This document shows, in pieces, positions 43,801 to 50,460 of a stretch of 64,000 nt of DNA; position 1 is the stretch's first letter, and every line of letters begins with the position of its first letter. The DNA is from JAVBLW01 sp031553215 (GTDB lineage Bacteria > Bacillota_I > Bacilli_A > Acholeplasmatales > Anaeroplasmataceae): the NCBI GenBank assembly GCA_031553215.1, contig JAVBLW010000020.1, positions 1-64,000 on the forward strand. Direction: 5' to 3'. The notes under the pieces were generated by a model. It saw nothing but the letters and a program-made list of their open reading frames with translations, made no database searches and had not been told where the DNA came from. Made by a program: the position numbers and the translations under genes.

Positions 43801-43876
43801 AAAGATTGATTCTATTCAAGGTGATTACTTCAAAAAATTATTCACATTAAAAGAATTATTAAATTCAGTAAAATAA
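40805..43876 (+). CDS. large TPR-GAF-PAS protein with degenerate GGDEF and EAL-like domains
   Basis: A 1023-residue soluble protein. Residues 1-300 are TPR-like helix pairs, about 340-500 look like a GAF domain, and 500-610 like a PAS domain. Residues 615-770 follow the GGDEF fold (IVLIDISNFKLYSDIYGF), but the active-site motif is EGDKF (697-701), so cyclase activity is unlikely. The last 240 residues follow an EAL layout (ending IDSIQGDYFKKLFTLKELL) without the Glu-Ala-Leu catalytic triad. I infer a sensory or c-di-GMP-binding scaffold. The start is TTG 40805, 5 nt after AGGTGAT. Closed by a strong terminator. Confidence 0.7.
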   Translation: MTLEEVLKLDIENSSIKRIDLFLADKKQTSYEYIKALSYKCLILHSLGNTKDALKTLLTQTTHFKLFESKSIVSICEVLIEIFLAINNDEQALNYIDIKRDHLEEIDKEEYILDLIKYYNHTKNNIEAKRNILIYLKHDVEESKKIYAYEILINLQYADYEYEKFYETFTYLEEYYLRTYEYDKLQNLLKLKLEVLIKDNKQEDAIVLIKKILNDKNSEPDILVSASTLLMNIYYNNDEIRKAVIIESEYQEYLNDVSKETAIEFCKIAKSLYEKLNNRISILAYEEKLELYNEEKKEIKKHRKSKVNYDILINEAQPIDVGFEEAVVTEYPKANITANYKKIESIIKTFSIAGNIRFRDVFRNFSIELEQIFGSLEIVLAFKDETKGFHYKKQRLYEKNFSDNELEDTPLFELIDNSKHMFLPDIKQSLFNKNIITNAPYQDEFMTLIGFRLYRDDECLGAIIYQFFTDQFSDSLIYENLKMLTSLLNIHLNVYINEQNKDANDKMREFILTATSNGIKYEKDHEIKLNKQAIDILGFDEDIDSNFYISRIDSSDVAIYKKTMEKIYNNELDNVIMKYHISNKYIKESIYVNRNSYTHIYSIIEDISLEEQKENELINLVYNDSLSKISTKIKLFVDIENQLKYKKFSIVLIDISNFKLYSDIYGFSFTQEIIYAIGNKLSMICEKYNNAFCYHLEGDKFALLFKNVNDLRLVSRTTKEILNHLSEDLYGLNKRLKLYFKAGIFRYIKTMTESKIDKLIYYASEALLDAKENKEEVNVVMVYDEAKSKKRFIESQIVLHISEAIDNNLINLRYKQIVNINENLVDQYLISINMSNFTIEENAFNEVIVKRNLKELIDKYIIQHITNEMKIFYENSGRYIRVMLPIYKSTMLSENFIGFLEGKLNFFGIPSKLISFNIIEDDLSDISHLIKYFKSKYIKLASNNFDFVIRNKLDIYFCDISRYENDLISLLKDNCERLNIDVLGMGINSEGNINRCRELKIDSIQGDYFKKLFTLKELLNSVK

Positions 43877-43885
43877 TAGTATTAA

Positions 43886-43914
43886 AACAACTAAAATAAT
43901 TAGTTGTTTTTTTC
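43886..43914 (+). terminator. terminator of the gerM-rdgB operon
   Basis: AACAACTAA-AATAA-TTAGTTGTT followed by TTTTTC. Confidence 0.9.
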
Positions 43915-43942
43915 TTAAAAGTCAAAAAAAACGGGTTTTTCC

Positions 43943-43970
43943 TTGACAAAGAAAATGCATTAGATATAAT
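43943..43970 (+). promoter_or_regulatory. promoter of the polyamine transport operon
   Basis: TTGACA (43943-43948), 16 bp, TATAAT (43965-43970): one of the strongest promoters in the window. Confidence 0.85.
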
Positions 43971-43979
43971 ATACTTATG

Positions 43980-44018
43980 GTTTAAAGATTGTAAGTTATT
44001 AGTTTACAATTGCTAAAC
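43980..44018 (+). promoter_or_regulatory. 39-bp two-part dyad in the potA leader
   Basis: GTTTA-N3-ATTGTAA, a 9-bp centre, then TTACAAT-N3-TAAAC: both arm segments are perfectly symmetric. It starts at about +3 relative to the expected transcription start. It may be an operator or an RNA hairpin with an internal loop. Confidence 0.55.
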
Positions 44019-44047
44019 TTAATACTGTAAATTGGAGGAGAAATATT

Positions 44048-45157
44048 TTGAAAAAACTTATTGAAATCAAAGGTCTTACTAAAGAATATGGTGGAAACGT
44101 CGTATTAAAAGGAATGGATCTTGACATCTATGAAAATGAGTTCGTAACATTTTTAGGACCATCTGGATGTGGAAAAACAACTTTATTAAGAATCTTAGGA
44201 GGATTTGAGGAACCAAATGATGGTTTAGTCTTGTTTAATGGTGAGGATATGAAAAATATTCCTGCTCATAAGAGATTAACAAATACGGTCTTTCAACGAT
44301 ACGCATTATTTCCTCATTTAAATGTTTTTGAGAACATTGCATATGGTTTAAGAATAAAAGCTGCTGCTGAAAAGAAAAAAAGATTTTTTAATTTTTTTAA
44401 GAAGGAAAAAGAAGCAACTAGGACAAATAAAGAAATGGAAGATGAAATAGAATTTAAGGTTAATAAAATGTTGAAATTAGTTAATCTTGAAGGATATGAA
44501 AGAAGAAATATTAATAAGCTTAGTGGTGGTCAACAACAAAGAGTTGCGATTGCAAGAGCGCTTGTAAATGAGCCTAAAGTATTGTTGTTAGATGAACCAT
44601 TAGCCGCATTAGATTTAAAACTTAGACAAGAGATGCAATATGAATTAAAAGAAATTCAAAAAAATGTTGGGATTACTTTTATATTTGTAACTCATGATCA
44701 AGAAGAAGCTCTAACAATGAGTGATAAGATTGTGGTTATGAATGCTGGTGAGATACAACAAGTGGGAACACCTACTGATGTATATAACGAACCTTTAAAT
44801 AGATTTGTAGCTAAATTTATTGGAGAGAGCAATATTATTCCAGGGATTATGAAGGATGATAGATTAGTTAATTTTGATGATCTTGATTTTGTTTGTGTTG
44901 ACGTGGGATTTAAGAAAAATGAACCTGTTGATGTAGTGATAAGACCAGAAGATATTGATATTGTTGATAATGATGGCTTTATAGAAGGAATTGTTGATTC
45001 AGTTGTATTTAAAGGTGTTCATTATGAAATTGAAGTACAGACTAAAGAAAGAATTTTTTTAATTCATACAACTGATTTTAAGGAAGTAGGAAGCAAGGTA
45101 TTTTTAACTTGGACCCCAGATGATATCCATATTATGGAAAAAATGGAGTGGGTATAA
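44048..45157 (+). CDS. potA: spermidine/putrescine ABC transporter ATP-binding protein
   Basis: Walker A GPSGCGKTTLL, signature LSGGQQQRVAIARAL, Walker B VLLLDEPLAALD, switch His in VTHDQ, and a C-terminal TOBE-type domain with VIRPEDI. 369 residues. A basic insertion of about 25 residues (KKKRFFNFFKKEKEATRTNK, near 108-127) between the Q-loop and signature is unusual. The start codon is TTG, 7 nt after GGAGGAG. Its stop overlaps potB (TAATG). The polyamine call rests on operon composition. Confidence 0.93.
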   Translation: MKKLIEIKGLTKEYGGNVVLKGMDLDIYENEFVTFLGPSGCGKTTLLRILGGFEEPNDGLVLFNGEDMKNIPAHKRLTNTVFQRYALFPHLNVFENIAYGLRIKAAAEKKKRFFNFFKKEKEATRTNKEMEDEIEFKVNKMLKLVNLEGYERRNINKLSGGQQQRVAIARALVNEPKVLLLDEPLAALDLKLRQEMQYELKEIQKNVGITFIFVTHDQEEALTMSDKIVVMNAGEIQQVGTPTDVYNEPLNRFVAKFIGESNIIPGIMKDDRLVNFDDLDFVCVDVGFKKNEPVDVVIRPEDIDIVDNDGFIEGIVDSVVFKGVHYEIEVQTKERIFLIHTTDFKEVGSKVFLTWTPDDIHIMEKMEWV

Positions 45158-46035
45158 TGCAAAGAGAAAAGTTAAGAATTAATAAAGATAAAAAGAAAGG
45201 AATAAAACTTAAATATTATCATATATTTTTAATTCCGTTTATAATAATGTTAGCGGCGCTTATAGTTATTCCTATGGTATCAATTTTCTTTTATTCTATA
45301 GTTGATCAAACATCAGAATTTCCTATATATTCTTTAACCTTAAAGAATTACACAGTTTTCTTTGAAAAGAAAGAATTCGTATTAGCTCTACTAAAGAGTC
45401 TATACTTTGCAGTTGTATCAACTTTTTTATGTCTTTTGATTTCATATCCATTAGCGTTCTTTATCTCAAAGAGAAAGAAGAGTTTACAAGCAACATTGAT
45501 ATTACTTGTAACATCTCCTATGTGGATTAATATGTTATTAAGAACATTAGCTATTAAACAAATTTTTGAAGGGCCATTATTAACTATTTTCAATAAGCTG
45601 GGATATAATGGTACAACTTTATTAGGAAATGATACAGCCATAATTATCGGTATGATATATTTATATCTACCATTTATGATCCTTCCAATTTATACAATTT
45701 TATCTAAATTGGATCATAAGTTAATAGAAGCATCTACTGATTTAGGTGCTTCTAAATCACAATCATTTAGAAAAGTAATATTACCATTATCTTTGCCTGG
45801 AGTAATGTCTGGAGTAACAATTGTTTTCTTATCAACAGCGACAACTATTGTTATTTCTAAATATTTAGGAGCAGGAAAATATACATTAATCGGAAATATT
45901 ATAGAAAATGAATTTATCTTGACTTCTAACTGGTCAAGAGGTAGTTCAATATCAATAATTCTTTTAGTTCTTATTATGGGCTTGATGTGGATTACATCAA
46001 GGGTCGAAAAAGATGTAAAGGATGGTGATATGTAA
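45157..46035 (+). CDS. potB: spermidine/putrescine ABC transporter permease PotB
   Basis: A 292-residue inner-membrane permease with six helices and the binding-protein-dependent permease EAA motif (EASTDLGASKSQSFRKVILPLSLPG). ATG 45157 shares its A with the potA stop (TAATG), with GGAG 8 nt upstream; the in-frame GTG 45148 is less likely. A basic N terminus of about 18 residues precedes helix 1. Confidence 0.92.
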   Translation: MQREKLRINKDKKKGIKLKYYHIFLIPFIIMLAALIVIPMVSIFFYSIVDQTSEFPIYSLTLKNYTVFFEKKEFVLALLKSLYFAVVSTFLCLLISYPLAFFISKRKKSLQATLILLVTSPMWINMLLRTLAIKQIFEGPLLTIFNKLGYNGTTLLGNDTAIIIGMIYLYLPFMILPIYTILSKLDHKLIEASTDLGASKSQSFRKVILPLSLPGVMSGVTIVFLSTATTIVISKYLGAGKYTLIGNIIENEFILTSNWSRGSSISIILLVLIMGLMWITSRVEKDVKDGDM

Positions 46036-47948
46036 TGACTACAAGTAAATCGAAAATATGGTCAAGAATATTGACTATCATTTTCTTCGTGTTATTTTAT
46101 GCACCATTGCTTTCAGTAATAATATTTAGTTTCAATAGTACTAAATCAGCTACCTCATGGGGCGGTGGATTCACTTTTAAATGGTATCAAAAATTATTTA
46201 CAAGTCAACGAATAATTGAAATAGTAATTACAACACTATCAATTGCGATAATTTCTACATTTTGTTCAATTGTTATTGGTACACTAGCATCTATTGGATT
46301 GACAAAGATAAAGAAAAATCATAGAAATAGATTATTACAAGTAAATAATTTTCCAATTACAAACCCTGATATTGTAACTGCAATAGGTTTATTATTATTA
46401 TTTGTTACTATTGGAGTTGAACGAGGATATGGAACAATGTTACTTGCTCATATATCTTTTTGTACACCATTTGTAATTGTTACAATTTATCCAAAAATAA
46501 AATCATTAGATCCTAATTTAATTGAAGCAGCAATGGATTTAGGTGCTACACCTACAAAGGCAATAAAAAGTGCAATTTTGCCCCAAATAAAGACTTCTAT
46601 TTTTGCAGCTGCAGCAATTAGTTTCACTATGTCGTTTGATGATTTTGTTATTTCATATTTTACTGGTGGAAAAAGTTTAAACATAAGTACATTCTTATAT
46701 TCAGCTAAGAAGTTTAATCCAACTTTTAATGCTTTGTCAACAATTATAATGTTGGTTATTGTGATAAAAATAGTTGTAGATAAAATAGTTAAAAGAAAAG
46801 CAGTAGATGATGAATATTTGGATTCTAAACCTGGACAATCAAGCTTTGGTAAAAAACTGCTAATTGCTTTAGTAGCAATAGTATTAATTGCTTCACCATT
46901 TTGGTTAAAGAGATATGCAAAAGATACAATATATATATTTAATTGTGGTGAATATATCGATGATGATTCAATCGATGGAGTTGATTTAATAAGCCAATTT
47001 GAAGAAATGTACAATTGCCGTGTTGTATATAATACCTTTGATTCTAATGAAGCCGCAATATCAAAACTAGAAACTGAAAGCTATGATGTAGTTGTTCCTA
47101 GTGAATATGCAATTGAGCAATTAATTCAAGACGATAAATTATTAGAAATAGATTGGTCAAGAATAGAAGGATTCACTAAGGATGATATTACTGAGCCGTT
47201 ATTAAATATTTTAAATGATTTGAATGAACAAGAATCTGGCTATGATTTATTGAAATATGGAGTTCCTTATTTTTTTGGAAGTGTTGGAATTGTATATAAT
47301 AAGGCTGCTATATCTGAGGAACAATTGGATACATACGGATGGGATATTTTTAGAAATTATACTGGTCGTGTTGCATTTTATGATTCAAGTCGTGATGGTT
47401 ATATGGTTGCATTAAAGGCTTTAGGATATTCTATGAATACATCGAATTTAGATGAAATTAAAGAAGCAACTGCTTGGCTTAAAGATATGAAAAATAAAAC
47501 AAAATGTGCTTTTAAAACTGATGAGTTGTTAGATGATATGCCTGAAAATAGATATGATTTAACCTTTATGTATTCTGGAGATGCTAATTATGTTATTCAA
47601 TTAGCTGAAGAAAAGAATGTTGATTTAGGATATTATGTTCCGGAAAGTGGTACAAATATTTTCTGTGATGCTATGGTAATACCTAAGGATGCAAGCAATG
47701 TTGATTTGGCATATAAATTTATTTCATTTATGTGTGATGAAGAAAATGCATTAGCAAATTCAGAATATGTTTGTTATTCTAGTTCAGTAAATAGCGCTTA
47801 TGAAGCGGCAATCTCTGAAGATGGTGCATTTGCTGATTACTCTGATATTTATGAAGTAATATATAATAAAGAAGCAGATGAAATATTTAGATATAATAAA
47901 ACAATTAAAGCGATTTTAACAGGAAACTGGGCAGAATTAAAAATTTAA
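46035..47948 (+). CDS. potC: fused PotC permease and PotD polyamine-binding protein
   Basis: Residues 1-260 are the second permease with its EAA loop (EAAMDLGATPTKAIKSAILPQ). After a further membrane helix (about 273-292), residues 298-637 are a periplasmic-type binding protein: IYIFNCGEYIDDDSID, DVVVPSEYAIEQL, PYFFGSVGIVYN, YSGDANYVIQLAEE, as in PotD. The binding protein is thus tethered to the permease instead of being a lipoprotein. Such PotCD fusions occur in some Bacillota. The start overlaps the potB stop (TAATG). Confidence 0.92.
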   Translation: MTTSKSKIWSRILTIIFFVLFYAPLLSVIIFSFNSTKSATSWGGGFTFKWYQKLFTSQRIIEIVITTLSIAIISTFCSIVIGTLASIGLTKIKKNHRNRLLQVNNFPITNPDIVTAIGLLLLFVTIGVERGYGTMLLAHISFCTPFVIVTIYPKIKSLDPNLIEAAMDLGATPTKAIKSAILPQIKTSIFAAAAISFTMSFDDFVISYFTGGKSLNISTFLYSAKKFNPTFNALSTIIMLVIVIKIVVDKIVKRKAVDDEYLDSKPGQSSFGKKLLIALVAIVLIASPFWLKRYAKDTIYIFNCGEYIDDDSIDGVDLISQFEEMYNCRVVYNTFDSNEAAISKLETESYDVVVPSEYAIEQLIQDDKLLEIDWSRIEGFTKDDITEPLLNILNDLNEQESGYDLLKYGVPYFFGSVGIVYNKAAISEEQLDTYGWDIFRNYTGRVAFYDSSRDGYMVALKALGYSMNTSNLDEIKEATAWLKDMKNKTKCAFKTDELLDDMPENRYDLTFMYSGDANYVIQLAEEKNVDLGYYVPESGTNIFCDAMVIPKDASNVDLAYKFISFMCDEENALANSEYVCYSSSVNSAYEAAISEDGAFADYSDIYEVIYNKEADEIFRYNKTIKAILTGNWAELKI

Positions 47949-48006
47949 TCATAAATCCCTCTATAGGCACATATATTGTAATGAAAGCTACTAGGGGGAT
48001 TTTTGT
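47949..48006 (+). promoter_or_regulatory. compact module: pot terminator with sigmaE-like promoter in loop and spoIIIAH Shine-Dalgarno in 3' arm
   Basis: AAATCCCTCTA (47953-47963) pairs with TAGGGGGATTT (47992-48002, one G-U) and a T-run follows. TCATAAA (47949-47955), 14 bp and CATATATT (47970-47977, in the loop) match sigmaE. The 3' arm AGGGGG is the ribosome-binding site of the next gene. Confidence 0.6.
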
Positions 48007-48543
48007 ATGTCAATAATAAGAAAAAATAAATTGCCTTTATTTTTATTAGCCGTCGTGATGATGTTAAGTGCATTTTATATAATTGCGCCCAATAATGAAA
48101 CTGCCGAAACTGGCGGATCTTTAAACGATGTTTCACCAACATATTCTTATTACGCGGAAGAAAGATTAAATATTTTAGAGGGAAGAAATACCACAATACT
48201 TGAACTAGAAAATCAAATAGCCGGTGGAGATTTATCGGTAGTTAGTATAACCAATATTTTGGAAGAGATAAACAAGATATATAATTTGAAAAATATTGAA
48301 GTTGAATTAGAAACTCAAATTGTTGCACTAGGATATGATGATGTATTAGTTGAACAATATACTAAACAGGTAAATTTAGGAACAGCATCTAATCCTATTT
48401 ATACTAAAGTTGAAATGGTAGATGTAAAGGTATTGGCAGAAACAATGACAGTTTCGGAATATGTTGCTATCAATAAAATTATAAAGGAAAAATTTGGAAG
48501 CGATGAATACAAAGTAAATGTTGTATTATCAAAAGATGAATAA
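48007..48543 (+). CDS. spoIIIAH: SpoIIIAH-like sporulation protein
   Basis: A 178-residue protein with an N-terminal membrane anchor (11-28) and an extracytoplasmic part. It has the SpoIIIAH features of an acidic linker with YYAEERLNILEGRN and a C-terminal ring-building-motif-like alpha/beta domain ending IIKEKFGSDEYKVNVVLSKDE. SpoIIIAH in the mother cell meets SpoIIQ to form the feeding channel. Position supports the call: it is followed by nusB-xseA-xseB-dxs, as spoIIIAH is in B. subtilis. The rest of the spoIIIA operon is not upstream; pot genes are there instead. Confidence 0.72.
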   Translation: MSIIRKNKLPLFLLAVVMMLSAFYIIAPNNETAETGGSLNDVSPTYSYYAEERLNILEGRNTTILELENQIAGGDLSVVSITNILEEINKIYNLKNIEVELETQIVALGYDDVLVEQYTKQVNLGTASNPIYTKVEMVDVKVLAETMTVSEYVAINKIIKEKFGSDEYKVNVVLSKDE

Positions 48544-48575
48544 ATAATTCACATTTTGTGAATTATTTTTCTTTT
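48543..48575 (+). terminator. terminator of the spoIIIAH-like gene
   Basis: AATAATTCAC and GTGAATTATT flank a 5-nt loop and are followed by TTTC and further T residues. Confidence 0.85.
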
Positions 48576-48602
48576 TAAAGTATTTATAAAAGGACTATAA
48601 CA

Positions 48603-48611
48603 TGCTATAAT
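48603..48611 (+). promoter_or_regulatory. extended -10 promoter of the nusB operon
   Basis: TGCTATAAT; no strong -35 at the expected distance. Confidence 0.55.
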
Positions 48612-48639
48612 ATATTACATATTGAAATGAGGAAGTTTT

Positions 48640-49035
48640 ATGAATAGAAGTAAAAGAGAAAGTCGCATTGATGCAATGAAAATTATATATAGTACTGAGT
48701 TTACAGATTTGGATGTTTTAGAAATTGCTAAAACAATTTTAGAAGTTGAAGATGAAGAAGTATTAAAATTAATAATTGGAGTTAAAGATAATTTAGAAAA
48801 AATCGATGAGATAATTTCTAATAGTCTTACCAACTATTCAATTACAAGATTAAACTTAGTAGATAAAGCGATTGTTAGATTGGCTACTTTTGAAATGCTA
48901 GATGGTACAGCACCAAACATTGCTATCAATGAAGCAATTGAAATTACTAAAGAGTACTCAGATAATGGTGATAGAAAAGCTGTCTCATTCAATAATAGAC
49001 TTTTAGATAATATTAAGAAAAATATTTTAAAGTAG
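48640..49035 (+). CDS. nusB: transcription antitermination factor NusB
   Basis: 131-residue all-helical protein: N-terminal RSKRESRIDAMKIIYS, VDKAIVRLATFEML and INEAIEITKEYSDNG..SFNNRLLD, which match NusB. It binds boxA RNA with NusE during rRNA transcription. GAGGAAG precedes the ATG. First gene of the run nusB-xseA-xseB-dxs-tlyA-recN. Confidence 0.93.
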   Translation: MNRSKRESRIDAMKIIYSTEFTDLDVLEIAKTILEVEDEEVLKLIIGVKDNLEKIDEIISNSLTNYSITRLNLVDKAIVRLATFEMLDGTAPNIAINEAIEITKEYSDNGDRKAVSFNNRLLDNIKKNILK

Positions 49036-49044
49036 GTATAAAGT

Positions 49045-50253
49045 ATGCAAGAACAATACTTGAATGTTACAGCATTAACTAAATATATAAAATATAAGTT
49101 TGATAATGATAAACATTTAGTTGAAGTCTTGTTGATGGGTGAAATTTCAAACTTTAAACATCATAGTCGTGGTCATTTTTATTTTACTTTAAAAGATGAA
49201 AAATCACAAATTTCTGCTATGATGTTTTCTTCTAATGCCCAAAATGTTAAATTCGTTCCTAAGGACGGAATGAAGGTTTTTGTTAGAGGGACTGTTACTG
49301 TTTATGAAGCGGGTGGATATTATCAAATAACTGTTCGTGAAATGAAAAGTGATGGAGTAGGCGATCTTTATTTAGCTTATGAAGCATTAAAAAAGGAATT
49401 ACAAGAGCTTCATATGTTTGATGAAGCGTACAAAAAACCAATTAAGACAATTCCAACAGCTATTGGAGTTGTAACCAGTCCAACTGGGGCAGCTATAAGA
49501 GATATTATAAATACTATTAATAGAAGATATCCACTTTGTAGGGTTATTGTTTATCCAGCTCTTGTCCAAGGTAATGGAGCAAAAGAATCTATAGTAGAAC
49601 AAATTAAAACTGCCAATGAACAAAATATTGTGGATACACTTATTGTTGGTCGTGGTGGTGGTTCAATTGAAGATTTGTGGGCTTTTAATGAACGTATAGT
49701 AGCCGAAGCAATCTTTAATTCTAGGATACCAATTATTTCTGCTGTTGGACATGAAGTAGATTTTACGATAGCGGATTTCGTAGCGGATAAGAGAGCTGCT
49801 ACTCCAACTGCTGCAGCAGAAATTGCAACACCAAATATTGAAGCATTAAAGGAATATGTCATCAATTCTGTTAATAGAATGAATAGAGGAATCAAAAATA
49901 TAATTGAAAATAACAAAGTTATTTTGGCAAATTTAGATAAGCATTTAGAAAAAAATAATCCTTTAGAAAAACTTAATTTAAAAAGAAAGCAAATAGATGA
50001 TTATGTTTTAAAAAATAATTTATTAATAGAAAATATTTTGAATACAAAAAAACATCAATACGGGGTATTAAATGAAAAATTAAAGGCTCTTAGTCCCTTG
50101 ATAATAATGGAAAAAGGATACTCTATTTCTAAAGTAAACAATAAAATAGTTAGAAGTATCAAGGATGTTAAAAAAGATGATGAAATTGAAATAGACTTAA
50201 TTGACGGTAAGATAAAAACAATGGTATTGGAGGTAAACTCAAATGGAAAATAA
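49045..50253 (+). CDS. xseA: exodeoxyribonuclease VII large subunit
   Basis: 402 residues: N-terminal OB fold (LLMGEISNFKHHSRGHFYFTLKD), catalytic domain with GVVTSPTGAAIRDI, VGRGGGSIEDLWAFN and SAVGHEVDFTIADFVADKRAATPTAAAE, then a coiled coil and C-terminal strand domain. Degrades single-stranded DNA with XseB. Overlaps xseB by 11 nt. Confidence 0.95.
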   Translation: MQEQYLNVTALTKYIKYKFDNDKHLVEVLLMGEISNFKHHSRGHFYFTLKDEKSQISAMMFSSNAQNVKFVPKDGMKVFVRGTVTVYEAGGYYQITVREMKSDGVGDLYLAYEALKKELQELHMFDEAYKKPIKTIPTAIGVVTSPTGAAIRDIINTINRRYPLCRVIVYPALVQGNGAKESIVEQIKTANEQNIVDTLIVGRGGGSIEDLWAFNERIVAEAIFNSRIPIISAVGHEVDFTIADFVADKRAATPTAAAEIATPNIEALKEYVINSVNRMNRGIKNIIENNKVILANLDKHLEKNNPLEKLNLKRKQIDDYVLKNNLLIENILNTKKHQYGVLNEKLKALSPLIIMEKGYSISKVNNKIVRSIKDVKKDDEIEIDLIDGKIKTMVLEVNSNGK

Positions 50254-50455
50254 AAGCTTTGAAGAAATACTAACAGAACTAGATAATGTTGTTAGAAAAT
50301 TGGAAGATAGAGCAATTACCCTTGAAGATGCTGTAAATAGTTACACTAAAGGAATTGAATTATCTAAACAATGTTATGAAATTCTTGGTAAAAATGAAGA
50401 GTTAGTCACATTAAAGATGTCAGAGAGTGGATTAGTTAAATTTGATAAGGAGTAA
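50243..50455 (+). CDS. xseB: exodeoxyribonuclease VII small subunit
   Basis: 70-residue helical hairpin with FEEILTELDNVVRKLED and LEDAVNSYTKGIELSKQCYE, the family pattern. GGAGG inside xseA precedes the ATG. The next gene in B. subtilis, ispA, is missing here; dxs follows directly. Confidence 0.93.
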   Translation: MENKSFEEILTELDNVVRKLEDRAITLEDAVNSYTKGIELSKQCYEILGKNEELVTLKMSESGLVKFDKE

Positions 50456-50460
50456 TAATA

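Noticed and set aside
46487..47014. 175-codon minus-strand open frame inside potCD
   Set aside because: Antisense to the EAA-loop and linker of the transporter, with no Shine-Dalgarno.
49551..49916. 121-codon minus-strand open frame inside xseA
   Set aside because: Antisense shadow of a well-conserved exonuclease region with no start signal.
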